Source of the DNA: Martinezella rhizogenes
GTDB lineage: Bacteria > Pseudomonadota > Alphaproteobacteria > Rhizobiales > Rhizobiaceae
Direction of reading: 5' to 3'
NCBI RefSeq assembly: GCF_000799715.1
Contig: NZ_JUHG01000011.1
Span: 1,364,001-1,428,000 of the forward strand
DNA length: 64,000 nt
The position numbers and the translations under genes were made by a program. Position 1 is the stretch's first letter. Each line of letters begins with the position of its first letter. The notes beneath the pieces were generated by a model. It was not told the DNA's origin, did no database searches, and worked only from the letters and a program-made list of their open reading frames with translations. This document shows, one piece after another, positions 53,137-62,390 of the stretch.

Positions 53137-53262
53137 ATGAAGATCAAGAATTCGCTCAAGTCGCTCAAGGCGCGTCACCGTGACAACCGTCTGGTTCGCC
53201 GCAAGGGCCGCATGTACATCATCAACAAGCTGAACCCGCGCTTCAAGGCTCGTCAGGGCTGA
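53137..53262 (+). CDS. rpmJ: Ribosomal protein bL36 (zinc-free type)
   Basis: The 41-aa protein reads [20 protein letters not shown] then [21 protein letters not shown], the YkgO-like C- form of bL36 without zinc cysteines. The ribosome-binding site is weak (GGATC). It is followed by two GC-rich hairpins at about 53275-53310, a likely terminator. Like the bL31 in this window it is the zinc-independent type. Confidence 0.95.
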   Translation: MKIKNSLKSLKARHRDNRLVRRKGRMYIINKLNPRFKARQG

Positions 53263-53384
53263 TTTTGCGTGGAGCCCGGTTGCGACCGGGCCGGCCGTCT
53301 GACGGCCGGGTTATGATCTCGCATCATGACCGTTCGAGATGATCACATCAAAATTGTTTTGATCTTCGACATTGGCGGGCTACT

Positions 53385-54014
53385 ATGCCCGCCATGCGCA
53401 TTTTTGCTTTGTCATATCCGGCCCTGTCGATTCTCCTTGCCCTGACCGTCATTGTACCGAATGTCGCCATGGCGGATGATTCTAGCGCGGTCGAGAAAAA
53501 AGACCCTGGCAGCGCTGCCGCCAGCCTGTCGCCGAAGCAGCAGATCGACAATCTTTTCATAGCTCTCAAGCGCCAGCGCGATCCCGATCAGGCAAATCTG
53601 ATTGCAGACCAGATCCGCACGGAGTGGAGCGATTCCGGCAGCGCCACCATCAATCTCCTGATGCAATGGGCCGACAAGGCCGTCCAGGAAAAGCGCAATC
53701 CGGCGGCCATGGATTTCCTTGACCAGGTCATCTCGCTGAAGCCGGACTATGCCGAAGGCTGGAACCGGCGCGCGACGCTGAATTACGCCATCGGCGACTA
53801 TCGCAAGTCGATGGAAGACATCGATCAGGTACTGCGGATAGAGCCGCGCCATTTCGGCGCGCTCGCCGGTATGGCCGCGATCCTGACCGAGGCCGGCAGG
53901 GACGAGATGGCGCTGAAGGCCTGGGAACGCTTCCTGGAAATCTATCCCGCGAATCGCGCCGCCCAGGAACAGGTGAATACGCTCTCGGAAAAAATCGCCG
54001 GGAGCCGAACATGA
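53385..54014 (+). CDS. Secreted TPR-repeat protein
   Basis: The 209-aa protein has a signal peptide (about 1-30, AMA cleavage). About three TPR units follow (NPAAMDFLDQVISLKPDYAEGWNRRATLNYAIGDYRKSMEDIDQVLRIEPRHFGALAGMAAILTEAGRDEMALKAWERFLEIYP). It likely mediates protein contacts in the periplasm. Start is ATG 53385 or 53394. It lies upstream of an alpha/beta hydrolase gene. Confidence 0.84.
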   Translation: MPAMRIFALSYPALSILLALTVIVPNVAMADDSSAVEKKDPGSAAASLSPKQQIDNLFIALKRQRDPDQANLIADQIRTEWSDSGSATINLLMQWADKAVQEKRNPAAMDFLDQVISLKPDYAEGWNRRATLNYAIGDYRKSMEDIDQVLRIEPRHFGALAGMAAILTEAGRDEMALKAWERFLEIYPANRAAQEQVNTLSEKIAGSRT

Positions 54015-54102
54015 GATTTATCAACAACGGGTAGGCCCGCGACGGACGAGAGGCCACAAACGCCGGATAGGCTGACGGTCCCACTAGCTGCATCATACCG
54101 CA

Positions 54103-55155
54103 ATGATCAATGTGCTGTTTTACGCCCTTGCTCTTATTTTCGTCGTCGCCGCAGCTTTCTCGGCCTTCAAGACGCGCGCCATAGAGCAGGCCTATCCCAA
54201 CATCGGCGAGTTGACCGATATCGGCGACTTCCGCATCAATGCCGTGCATCTACCTCGCCCGGCCACCGCCGACCTACCACCCCTCATCTTCATCCACGGC
54301 GCCAGCGGCAACCTGCGCGACCAGTTCGAAGCCTTCGCCGGCCCGCTTGCCGGTCGCGCCGAAATGCTGTTCGTCGACCGGCCCGGCCACGGCTATTCCG
54401 AACGCGGCGGCCCGGAAAACGCCCTGCCCTCCGGCCAGGCCGACGCGATCGCCCGATTGATGGAGAAGCTGGGCATCGCAAACGCCATCATCATCGGCCA
54501 TTCCTTCGGCGGTGCGATCGCCGCCTCCTTCGGTGTCCGCCATCCGGACAAGACCGCCGGTCTGCTCTTCCTCGCACCGGCAACGCATCCGTGGCCAGGC
54601 GGCATCGACTGGTACTATACGCTTGCCGCCATGCCGGTCCTTGGCTGGATCTTCTCGCATCTGCTGGTGATACCGATCGGCCTGCGCCGGGTGGAAAGCG
54701 GCACACTCAATATCTTCCATCCCAACGAACGCCCAGTCGACTACGTCGAAAAGACAGCACCGGAACTGGTGTTGCGCCCAAGGACTTTCCGCAACAATGC
54801 CGTCGATGTCGTCAATCTCTTCGCCTATGTTTCGGCCCAGGCGCCCCACTATCGCGAGATCGAGGCACCGACCGTCATCATCACCGGCGACAGCGACGAT
54901 ATCGTTCTGGAGGAACTGCATTCGCGTGGCCTGGCGCGAGACATTCCCGGCGCCGAACTCGTCACCATCCGCAATCTCGGCCACAAACCGGACTATGTGG
55001 CGACCGACGTCGCCATCGCCGCGATGGAACGGCTCGCGGGCGCATCACGCGATCTTCAGGCGCTTGCCCAGCAAGCGGAAGCCCGCATCGCCAGCCTGAA
55101 GCCGCAGCCGTCAACCGAAATCGCCGCGTCGCATCAGGCAGTCACGACCTCGTAA
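54103..55155 (+). CDS. Membrane-anchored alpha/beta hydrolase
   Basis: The 350-aa protein starts with one membrane helix (about 3-22). An alpha/beta-hydrolase domain follows: PPLIFIHGASGNLRDQFEAF, nucleophile Ser134 in IGHSFGGAIA, Asp in ITGDSDD and His in NLGHKPDY. Substrate unknown. Its 3' end overlaps the 3' end of the LysR gene by 22 nt on opposite strands, with different reading frames. Confidence 0.86.
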   Translation: MINVLFYALALIFVVAAAFSAFKTRAIEQAYPNIGELTDIGDFRINAVHLPRPATADLPPLIFIHGASGNLRDQFEAFAGPLAGRAEMLFVDRPGHGYSERGGPENALPSGQADAIARLMEKLGIANAIIIGHSFGGAIAASFGVRHPDKTAGLLFLAPATHPWPGGIDWYYTLAAMPVLGWIFSHLLVIPIGLRRVESGTLNIFHPNERPVDYVEKTAPELVLRPRTFRNNAVDVVNLFAYVSAQAPHYREIEAPTVIITGDSDDIVLEELHSRGLARDIPGAELVTIRNLGHKPDYVATDVAIAAMERLAGASRDLQALAQQAEARIASLKPQPSTEIAASHQAVTTS

Positions 55156-56084
55156 TCCGGCTTGTCAGCAAAGACCCGCCCCCGCGGCATGGCCTCCACC
55201 GTTTGCCGCACCGCTTGCAGCATGATCGAGGCCAGTCGTTCCGTCGCCGGACTGGCCTCCGCCTCGGCGCGATGCAGCACGAGATCGAGCTTCGGCAGCG
55301 GCGGCAGGCCGGCTTCGCCCGCCATCAGCGGCCGCACCTTGTCCGGCAAGCCCAGCGGCGTACGCACCGTCAGGCCCAGCCCCGCCGCCGTGGCAGCCCA
55401 GAGACCGCCAAGGCTCGGGCTGACGAAGGAAATCCGCCAGCCGATGCCGGCGTGATCCAGCACCTTCGTCGCGATCGATCGTAATAGGCAAGGCGCTTCC
55501 AGCGATGCCAGCGGCAAAGGTTCGCCAACGGCAGCGTGCCAGTGAGTAGCCCCCTCAGCCGGCCCGACCCAGCACATCGGCACCTCTGCGATCCGCTCCG
55601 TATGGGCGGTGCGAAATCCATCACTCCAGGCGAGCGCCAGATCGAGCTTGCCGGACGTCACCCGCTCGATGAGCTCCGCATTGCGAACCACGCGCGCCTC
55701 AATGCGGACCTTCGGATGGGCACGAGCGAATCGCCCCAGCACCTCCGGCAACAACGTCTCCCCAAAATCCTCCTGCAGGCCGAGCCGCACCCACCCCTCC
55801 AGATCTCCGCCATGGATCGCGGTCGCCGCCTCGTCGTTGAGATCGAGCAACCGCCGCGCATAGGCGAGCATCGTCTCGCCGGCCTCGGTCAACGCCAGTC
55901 CGCGCCCCGCCTTGCGGAAGATCGGCGTGCCCGCCTGCTCCTCCAGCTTCTTCAACTGCGCGCTGACAGCGGATGTCGAGCGCCCGAGCCGATCGGCCGC
56001 CTTGGCGAAGCTGCCGAGCTCCATGCCGGTGACGAAACTGCGCAGGACGTCGAGATCGAAGATGACTTTCCGCACGGCTAACAA
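55134..56084 (-). CDS. LysR-family transcriptional regulator
   Basis: The 316-aa protein has an N-terminal winged helix (LRSFVTGMELGSFAKAADRLGRSTSAVSAQLKKLEEQAGTPIFRKAGRGLALTEAGETML, about 14-72). A periplasmic-binding-like effector domain follows. It diverges from the tautomerase gene; the 101-nt gap holds two copies of AATATTTTC-like sequence that could be its binding sites. Its effector is unknown but it probably controls the tautomerase-cupin-DUF4865 genes. Confidence 0.93.
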   Translation of the reverse strand: MLAVRKVIFDLDVLRSFVTGMELGSFAKAADRLGRSTSAVSAQLKKLEEQAGTPIFRKAGRGLALTEAGETMLAYARRLLDLNDEAATAIHGGDLEGWVRLGLQEDFGETLLPEVLGRFARAHPKVRIEARVVRNAELIERVTSGKLDLALAWSDGFRTAHTERIAEVPMCWVGPAEGATHWHAAVGEPLPLASLEAPCLLRSIATKVLDHAGIGWRISFVSPSLGGLWAATAAGLGLTVRTPLGLPDKVRPLMAGEAGLPPLPKLDLVLHRAEAEASPATERLASIMLQAVRQTVEAMPRGRVFADKPDYEVVTA

Positions 56085-56185
56085 TCCATATTTTCGGGAC
56101 TATATGTCCAATATTTTCTGATTTTCGGAATGATTATCCCGTGACATGCTAAAATCGTCAAGTAGGCAGATCACAGGAGCACATC

Positions 56186-56563
56186 ATGCCCTTCACCAAT
56201 ATTTCCCTTCTGCGCGGCAAGTCGCCCGAATATCTGAGGGCGCTCTCGGACAATTTCCACCGCGCCATGGTCGAGACATTCGACGTGCCGCCCACCGATC
56301 GTTTCCAGGCGATCCACCAGTTGGAACCGAACGAGCTGATCTTCGACCGTACCTATCTCGGCGGCCCGCGCTCGGACGATTACGTCTTCTTCCACATCAC
56401 CATCGGCAAGCCGCGCTCAAGGGAGGTTAAGAAGGCCTTCTACCGCCGTCTCGTCACCCTGCTCGCCGATGCGCCGGGCGTGCGGCCCGAGGACGTCATG
56501 ATCAACATCATCACGACGACACGTGAGGACTGGTCCTTCGCGGACGGCATCGCGCAGGATTGA
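56186..56563 (+). CDS. Tautomerase-superfamily protein
   Basis: The 125-aa protein keeps an N-terminal Pro2 after Met removal (MPFTNISLLRGKSPEYLRALSDNFHRAMVETFDVPPTDRFQ), the catalytic base of the 4-oxalocrotonate tautomerase superfamily. Length fits the fused two-unit (MIF/MSAD-like) members. Its substrate is unknown. It starts a tight cluster (cupin 5 nt later) diverging from the LysR regulator. AGGAGC precedes the ATG. Confidence 0.87.
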   Translation: MPFTNISLLRGKSPEYLRALSDNFHRAMVETFDVPPTDRFQAIHQLEPNELIFDRTYLGGPRSDDYVFFHITIGKPRSREVKKAFYRRLVTLLADAPGVRPEDVMINIITTTREDWSFADGIAQD

Positions 56564-56568
56564 CCACG

Positions 56569-56964
56569 ATGAGCCAGAGGACCGCTCGGCAGTCACCCGC
56601 GATCCATCGCGCCGGCGCGAGTACTCAACGTTCGCCCGATGGCATCGCCAGCGCACCCTTCTGGGTGGAGATACTGGTCGAAAGTCGGGAAGACGGCGGC
56701 CTGACCGCCATGCGCTGCACGCTCGAACCCGGCACCATGACCCATTGGCACACGCATCCGCACGGCCAGATCCTCTACGTTCTCTCGGGTGTCGGGCTGG
56801 CCGAGCGCGATGGCGAAGCGGCCGGGGAGTTGCGCGCCGGCGACTGCATTACCTTTGCACCGGACGAGCGCCATCGGCATGGCGCTACGCCACACAGCAC
56901 CTTCGCCTATATCAGTATTCAGGCCGCCCAGAACGGCAGTGCCGTGACCTGGCTCGAGGATTGA
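56569..56964 (+). CDS. Cupin-domain protein
   Basis: The 131-aa protein is a single-domain cupin with metal ligands in MTHWHTHPHGQILYVLSGVG (about 57-76) and a later His in DERHRHGAT. It resembles the small cupins often paired with carboxymuconolactone or tautomerase proteins. It lies 5 nt after the tautomerase gene and 3 nt before the DUF4865 gene. Confidence 0.86.
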   Translation: MSQRTARQSPAIHRAGASTQRSPDGIASAPFWVEILVESREDGGLTAMRCTLEPGTMTHWHTHPHGQILYVLSGVGLAERDGEAAGELRAGDCITFAPDERHRHGATPHSTFAYISIQAAQNGSAVTWLED

Positions 56965-56967
56965 ACC

Positions 56968-57540
56968 ATGATCGCCATGCAATACAGCTTCACCCTCCCC
57001 GCCGACTACGACATGGCGATCATCGATCGCCGCATCCGGGAGAAAGGTCCCTTGCTCGACAATCTGCCCGGCTTGAAATTCAAGGCCTATCTCACCGCCC
57101 GAAAGGGCGATCAGACAACGGGGAGCCGGGATAATTTCTATGCGCCCTTCTATGTCTGGAACAAGGACGAGGGCTTGAGTGACTTCCTCTGCGGTTCCGG
57201 CTTTGCCGGCGTGACAGAGAGCTTCGGCTGGCCACAGGTGAAGACGTGGGTGGTCTGGCGCGCCGACGTCTCGCCGGATATCCGCAAGGCTCGCTTCGCC
57301 ACAAGGGAGCTGATCCAGACCGCCCCCTATGCGCCGCTTGCCGAGATCCGCCGGCAAGAGAGCGAGGAGGCCACCGCCGAAGTCGCCCATGGCAAAGCGC
57401 TTGCCTGCGTCGTCGCCTTCGAGCCGACGAGCTGGACGAGGGTGCGTTTCCGGCTGCTTGCCGATTTGCCGAAAGATGCGCTGCGGCCGGACGTGCAGGC
57501 CTATAATGTCGGCCATCTCTCCCTGCCGAATGCGGGTTGA
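56968..57540 (+). CDS. DUF4865 protein
   Basis: The 190-aa protein matches DUF4865 (MQYSFTLPADYDMAIIDRRIREKGPLLDNLPGLKFKAYL, YAPFYVWNKDEGLSDFLCG, then TWVVWRADVSPD). The sequence suggests a dimeric alpha-beta barrel-type fold, and a TauD-like role is not indicated. It is the third gene of the cluster under the LysR regulator. Function unknown. Confidence 0.86.
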   Translation: MIAMQYSFTLPADYDMAIIDRRIREKGPLLDNLPGLKFKAYLTARKGDQTTGSRDNFYAPFYVWNKDEGLSDFLCGSGFAGVTESFGWPQVKTWVVWRADVSPDIRKARFATRELIQTAPYAPLAEIRRQESEEATAEVAHGKALACVVAFEPTSWTRVRFRLLADLPKDALRPDVQAYNVGHLSLPNAG

Positions 57541-57629
57541 AGTGTCACGAGGACAAAGTCGCTGTTTCAAAGAGGCGCGCGGCGTCTTATGGATGGGTAG
57601 CCTTTCCGCAGCAAAAGAGTGATCCCTTC

Positions 57630-58601
57630 ATGGTCGATATCGCAATGATCGAAGCCGCCCGCGCTCGCATAGACGGACGCGCGCGGCGCACACCCCTTCT
57701 TTCCTCGCCCTTCCTCGACGAGATCGCCGGGCGGCGGCTGTTCGTGAAGGCGGAATGCCTGCAGCATACAGGATCGTTCAAGTTCCGGGGCGGCTGGTCG
57801 GCGGTGTCGGCACTGGAACCCTCGGTGCGCGCCAGGGGCGTCATCGCCTTTTCCTCCGGCAACCATGCCCAGGGCGTGGCGCTGGCCGCGCAGCTGCACG
57901 GCATTCCCGCCGTGATTATCATGCCGTCCGATGCTCCGACGCTGAAGATCGCCAATACCCGCGCTCTTGGCGCCGAAGTTGTGCTCTATGACCGCGTGAG
58001 GGAAGACCGAGACGAGATCGGCGCAAGGCTTTCCAGAGAACGCGGCTTGACGCTGATCAAGCCTTTCGACGAACCGCAGGTTATCGCCGGCCAGGGAACG
58101 ACCGGGCTGGAGATCGCCGAACAGGCAGCCGAAGAGGGCATCGATACAGCAACCGTGTTGGTCCCATGCGGCGGCGGCGGCCTGACATCGGGCATCGCGC
58201 TGGCGCTCGAAGCTCGCGCTCCCGGCTTCAAGATCCGTCCCTGCGAGCCGAAGGGTTTCGAAGATACCACCCGTTCGCTGGCCTCGGGCCAGATCGAGCG
58301 CAATGCCGCGCTCCAGGGGTCGATCTGCGACGCCATCATCACGCCTCAGCCCGGCAACATCACCTTTCCGATCCTGAAGCGCCTCTGTGGTCCCGGCCTG
58401 GTCGTAACCGATGAAGAAGCGCTGGACGCCATGGAACTCGCCTTCAAGCGCCTGAAGATCGTGGTCGAGCCAGGCGGCGCAGTGGCGCTGGCCGCCGCCC
58501 TCTTCCATGGCAAGGAGATCGACGGCGACACGGTGATCGCGGTCACGTCCGGCGGCAATGTCGATACGGATGTTTTCGAGGCGGCGTTGCGCCGCCACTA
58601 A
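57630..58601 (+). CDS. Threonine/serine dehydratase-like PLP enzyme
   Basis: The 323-aa fold-type II PLP enzyme has the Schiff-base Lys51 in HTGSFKFRGG, FSSGNHAQGVALAAQ and the phosphate-binding CGGGGL loop. It lacks the C-terminal ACT regulatory domain of biosynthetic IlvA, so it is a catabolic-type threonine/serine dehydratase or an aspartate-racemase-like relative. ATG 57630 is chosen; the longer start at 57537 overlaps DUF4865. It lies 89 nt after that gene. Confidence 0.9.
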   Translation: MVDIAMIEAARARIDGRARRTPLLSSPFLDEIAGRRLFVKAECLQHTGSFKFRGGWSAVSALEPSVRARGVIAFSSGNHAQGVALAAQLHGIPAVIIMPSDAPTLKIANTRALGAEVVLYDRVREDRDEIGARLSRERGLTLIKPFDEPQVIAGQGTTGLEIAEQAAEEGIDTATVLVPCGGGGLTSGIALALEARAPGFKIRPCEPKGFEDTTRSLASGQIERNAALQGSICDAIITPQPGNITFPILKRLCGPGLVVTDEEALDAMELAFKRLKIVVEPGGAVALAAALFHGKEIDGDTVIAVTSGGNVDTDVFEAALRRH

Positions 58602-58604
58602 CCC

Positions 58605-59240
58605 TTAGTTCGCGGCGCGACGATAAAGCGCCAGCGAACCCGCCAGAGCCAGAAGCGCGCCGCCACAGGCGCGTTCCAGCCATTTCGCGCCTTCCGCCTT
58701 CAGGAACCGCACGGCCTGCGAGCCGAAAACGGCATAGCCGAACATGATCGCGAAATCGAGCGCGGCGAAGACCAGCGCCAGGATGGCATATTGCGCCATC
58801 AGCGGCGCGGTCGGATCGATGAACTGCGGCAGGAAGGCCGAGAAGAACAGATATCCCTTGGGATTGGTCACCGCCACCATGAAGCTCTTCAGCCCGATGG
58901 AGAGCACCGTGCCTTTCGCCTGCTCGGCATTAGCCCTCAGCATGCCGTCGATCGTTCCCTTCGAGCGCAGCATCATGATCCCAAGGAAAGCGAGATAGGC
59001 CGCACCCGCCCATTTCAGCGCCGAAAACCAGAATTCCGATGCCGCCAGCAGCGCGCCGAGACCAATCGCGACCGCGCCGATCAGCACGAAATCCGACAGC
59101 ACGGCGCCGACCATGCCCGCCAGCGCGCGACGCACGCCGAAGCGAGAACCGTTGGTCAGGGCCAAGAGCACCGTCGGTCCTGGCGTGGCGATACCGATGA
59201 AGGAGACGGTGATAAAGGCAAGCAGAGTAGTGGTGTGCAT
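58605..59240 (-). CDS. LysE/RhtB-family amino acid exporter
   Basis: The 211-aa protein has six membrane helices and the LysE/RhtB N-terminus FITVSFIGIATPGPTVLLALTNGSRFGVRRALAGMVGA, with AVTNPKGYLFFSAFLPQFI in the middle. It exports amino acids such as homoserine, threonine or leucine; specificity is not visible. It converges on the dehydratase gene (3 nt apart). GAGGAAG precedes ATG 59240. Confidence 0.9.
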   Translation of the reverse strand: MHTTTLLAFITVSFIGIATPGPTVLLALTNGSRFGVRRALAGMVGAVLSDFVLIGAVAIGLGALLAASEFWFSALKWAGAAYLAFLGIMMLRSKGTIDGMLRANAEQAKGTVLSIGLKSFMVAVTNPKGYLFFSAFLPQFIDPTAPLMAQYAILALVFAALDFAIMFGYAVFGSQAVRFLKAEGAKWLERACGGALLALAGSLALYRRAAN

Positions 59241-59332
59241 GGCTTCCTCCCTATGGTTGTCGGAAAGTTGCATGCGATGTCGCGCTTGGCAAGTGGGCAC
59301 TCTTCCCACGGATGCGGCAATCTGCGCGCAGC

Positions 59333-59362
59333 AAAAAACCCGCTATCTTGCGACAGCGGGTT
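59333..59362 (-). terminator. Intrinsic terminator of pyk
   Basis: On the minus strand AACCCGCTGTCGC and GATAGCGGGTT form a stem followed by TTTTT, just after the pyk stop. Confidence 0.9.
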
Positions 59363-59394
59363 CAGGATGTTCTCAAAGGGGACGTCGGTAGGCG

Positions 59395-60834
59395 TTATAC
59401 GCCGGACTGACCGTCCGAACCGATATAGGCAAGGCGCAGCATGTTGGTGGCGCCGGGCGTGCCAAGCGGCACGCCGGCCGAGATGATGATACGATCGCCG
59501 GGCTTGCCGAAGCCTTCCTCGGCAACGATACGGCAGGCATTGTTGACCATATCGTCGAGGTCGGTGGCGTCATGGGTGACGACGCAGTGCATGCCCCAGA
59601 CCACCGACAGGCGGCGGGCCGTCTGGATGATCGGCGACAGCGCCAGGATCGGAACCTGCGGGCGTTCGCGCGACGCGCGCAGGCCCGTCGTGCCCGACGA
59701 CGTGTAACAGACGATGGCGGCAAGCTTCAGCGTCTCGGCGATCTGGCGGGCGGCCAGCGAAATGGCGTCGGCGCCGGTTGCTTCCGGCTGGGCGCGCTGC
59801 GCGTAGATGATGCCCGAATAATGCGGTTCGCGCTCGATCGTGCTGGCAATCGACGCCATCATCGACACGGCCTCGACCGGATAGTCGCCGGAGGCGGATT
59901 CGGCCGACAGCATGACGGCATCCGCGCCTTCGAAGACGGCGGTGGCGACGTCGGAAACTTCAGCGCGGGTCGGAACCGGCGCGGAGATCATCGATTCCAG
60001 CATCTGCGTGGCGACGACCACCGGCTTGCCGGAACGGCGGCAGGCGCGGATCAACTGCTTCTGGATGCCCGGAACGGCTTCGAGCGGCATTTCGACGCCG
60101 AGGTCGCCACGGGCAACCATCAACGCGTCGGAAAGCTCGATGATTTCCTCGATGCGCTCTACGGCCTGCGGCTTTTCGATTTTCGACATCAGACCGACGC
60201 GGCCACGCGAGATCTTGCGGACTTCGGACAGGTCTTCCGGACGCTGGATGAAGGAAAGCGCCACCCAGTCGATTTCATTGGTGGCGAGAACGGCGTCAAG
60301 GTCGACGCGATCCTTCTCGGTGAGCGCGCCGACGCCGAGCAGCGTATCGGGCAGGCTGACACCCTTGCGGTCGGAAATCTTCGTGCCGGAAATGACGGTC
60401 GTGACGATGCTCTTGCCGTCGCATTTGTCAGCGCGCAGTGCCAGCTTGCCGTCGTCGATCAGCAGGCGATGGCCGGGCTGAACCGCTTCCAGGATTTCCG
60501 GGTGTGGCAGGAACACGCGGGTGTTGTCGCCGGGAGTGTCGTTATTGTCGAGCGTGAATGTCTGGCCGGGCTTGAGGTCGACCTTGGTGTCGGCAAACTT
60601 GCCAACGCGCAGCTTAGGACCCTGCAAGTCGGCGAGAATTCCGATCGGACGGCCACAGCGGGCCTCGACGGCGCGGATGCGCTGGATCAGCGCGCGCATG
60701 ACGTCATGGCTGGCGTGGCTCATGTTGATGCGGAACAGGTCGGCACCGGCCTCATGAAGCTTCTGGATCATCTCCTCGGTGGAGGAGGCCGGGCCTAGCG
60801 TCGCTAGGATTTTGACTTTTCTGTTGCGTTTCAT
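59395..60834 (-). CDS. pyk: Pyruvate kinase
   Basis: The 479-aa glycolytic enzyme transfers phosphate from PEP to ADP. It shows KILATLGPASSTEEMIQKL, FRINMSHASHD, GILADLQGPKLRVGKF, the MSKIEKPQAVERI catalytic-Lys motif, MVARGDLGVEMPLEAVPGIQK and VATQMLESMISAPVPTRAEVSDVA. ATG 60834 overlaps the stop of the DUF1036 gene (TGATG), so translation of the two is coupled. GGTTTATTTGA-like spacing gives no strong ribosome-binding site of its own. Confidence 0.96.
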   Translation of the reverse strand: MKRNRKVKILATLGPASSTEEMIQKLHEAGADLFRINMSHASHDVMRALIQRIRAVEARCGRPIGILADLQGPKLRVGKFADTKVDLKPGQTFTLDNNDTPGDNTRVFLPHPEILEAVQPGHRLLIDDGKLALRADKCDGKSIVTTVISGTKISDRKGVSLPDTLLGVGALTEKDRVDLDAVLATNEIDWVALSFIQRPEDLSEVRKISRGRVGLMSKIEKPQAVERIEEIIELSDALMVARGDLGVEMPLEAVPGIQKQLIRACRRSGKPVVVATQMLESMISAPVPTRAEVSDVATAVFEGADAVMLSAESASGDYPVEAVSMMASIASTIEREPHYSGIIYAQRAQPEATGADAISLAARQIAETLKLAAIVCYTSSGTTGLRASRERPQVPILALSPIIQTARRLSVVWGMHCVVTHDATDLDDMVNNACRIVAEEGFGKPGDRIIISAGVPLGTPGATNMLRLAYIGSDGQSGV

Positions 60835-61379
60835 CAATTCTGGCTCTCTTGGCTGCCCGGGGTATCGGAAAGCTGAACCATCCAGCTCGCCTGACGCCCC
60901 GTGTCGTATTCCTTGAATCCCATTTTCTGGAAGCCGCGCGCGTAGCAATCTTTCACGCCTGGGATTTTGAATTCATTTTCCGCCACGCACATTTCGACGT
61001 CACCCGTCCAGCGACCGCCACGGGCCGCATCTTCTGCGTAGAGGTAATAATAGCGGGACTGAAGCGGCCCCTCGATCAATGTGGCGCAGGTGGTGGCCGG
61101 AACCTGCCACCATCCCTCGGTGGCCCAACCTTCCTTTGCCCGATAGCCGATCGCGACGCCCACAAGATTCTGCGTACCGTTGCAGACGCGAAAGTCGGCA
61201 TGGGCTGCATTCGGCGTGAAGAAAAACGGCGCGGCGGCGGCAAGGGTGAAAAAAGCGAATCGGGCGAGCGGCCCTGACCGCGTAACGAAACTTGGCGCGA
61301 CTTGGCTGAACACGGCTTCCAATGGGCTCCCGATTATTCGTTGTTGCGTCTTCTTGCGCCGCCATCCTACGAATGTCAA
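60834..61379 (-). CDS. Secreted DUF1036 protein
   Basis: The protein of up to 181 aa has an internal hydrophobic signal region (GPLARFAFFTLAAAAPFFFTPNAAHA, about 36-61). A DUF1036 domain follows: DFRVCNGTQNLVGVAIGYRAKEGWATEGWWQVPATTCATLIEGPLQSRYYYLYAEDA, with paired cysteines. A shorter start may be the true one. Its stop shares one base with the pyk start. A secreted protein coupled to pyruvate kinase is unusual, but linkage may be only transcriptional. Confidence 0.84.
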   Translation of the reverse strand: MTFVGWRRKKTQQRIIGSPLEAVFSQVAPSFVTRSGPLARFAFFTLAAAAPFFFTPNAAHADFRVCNGTQNLVGVAIGYRAKEGWATEGWWQVPATTCATLIEGPLQSRYYYLYAEDAARGGRWTGDVEMCVAENEFKIPGVKDCYARGFQKMGFKEYDTGRQASWMVQLSDTPGSQESQN

Positions 61380-61527
61380 CGCAACTCTAATCGATTATAT
61401 TTTCTTCACGGGATGGTGACGACGCCCTCCAGCGCGCCCTTCGCCCGATCAATCAGGCGAGCCTTGCACCTTCCGCCCTCGCATGCAATCAAACAACGAG
61501 ATGAAAATGCAATAATCGACAATCCAC

Positions 61528-62325
61528 ATGAATGACTTCAAATCCTTCGAGATCATATTGGGCAATCGTGACAAAGGCATGGTCATTCTCGGTGATCATG
61601 CGATGCGCCACCTTCCCAAAGCTTATGGCCGGCTTGGCTTGCCCGAAACCGCCTTCTCGCGGCACATCGCCTATGACATCGGCATTGAGGGATTGTGCCG
61701 CCAGCTTTCCGCGCGGCTCGGCGTCCCGGCGGTGCTCGGCGGCTTTTCCCGCCTGCTGATCGATCCCAATCGCGGCGAGGACGATCCGACCCTGATCATG
61801 AAGATTTCCGACGGGGCGATCATCCCGGGCAATCATCCGATCACCGACGAAGAATGGAATTATCGTATCGAGACCTTTCACCGGCCCTATCACCACGCCG
61901 TCGAAGAGACGATCGCCTCGGTCGCCAAGGCGACCGGCAAGGCACCGCTGGTGCTGTCGCTGCATTCCTTCACACCGGCCTGGAAAGGTGTTCCCCGCCC
62001 CTGGCATGCGAGCGTGCTTTGGGACAGCGACGAGCGCGCTGTCTTGCCGCTTCTTGCAAAGCTTGGCGCCGATACCAATCTCGTCATAGGCGACAACGAA
62101 CCCTATGATGGGGCGCTGAAGAACGACACGCTGTATCGTCACTGCATGGTAAAGGGCATTCCGCATGCGCTGCTGGAAGTCCGCCAGGACCTGATCGGCG
62201 ACGGGGCCGGCATTGCCGAATGGGCCGAGCGGCTGGCGCCGATCTTTTCAGCGATGAACGACGATCCGGCGCTGCACGAATACAAGATCTATCCGTCGCG
62301 CACCGGCCCATATGAAGAGGCTTGA
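61528..62325 (+). CDS. N-formylglutamate amidohydrolase-like protein
   Basis: The 265-aa protein matches the N-formylglutamate amidohydrolase family: GDHAMRHLPKAYGRLGLP, LIDPNRGEDDPTLIMKISDGAIIPGN, FHRPYHHAVEETI and LSLHSFTPAWKG with metal-ligand His/Glu. The enzyme releases formate from N-formylglutamate in histidine degradation, but no hut gene is near, so the actual substrate may differ. A DUF1244 gene follows. Confidence 0.88.
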   Translation: MNDFKSFEIILGNRDKGMVILGDHAMRHLPKAYGRLGLPETAFSRHIAYDIGIEGLCRQLSARLGVPAVLGGFSRLLIDPNRGEDDPTLIMKISDGAIIPGNHPITDEEWNYRIETFHRPYHHAVEETIASVAKATGKAPLVLSLHSFTPAWKGVPRPWHASVLWDSDERAVLPLLAKLGADTNLVIGDNEPYDGALKNDTLYRHCMVKGIPHALLEVRQDLIGDGAGIAEWAERLAPIFSAMNDDPALHEYKIYPSRTGPYEEA

Positions 62326-62390
62326 TCCCAAAAAGTGTGAAGCGGTTTTTGGATAAGATCATGCCACAGAAGAAATGTAAGGAAGTCACG

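Noticed and set aside
59572..60798. Long open frame antisense to pyk
   Set aside because: Mirror of codon bias in a strongly conserved gene; no independent support.
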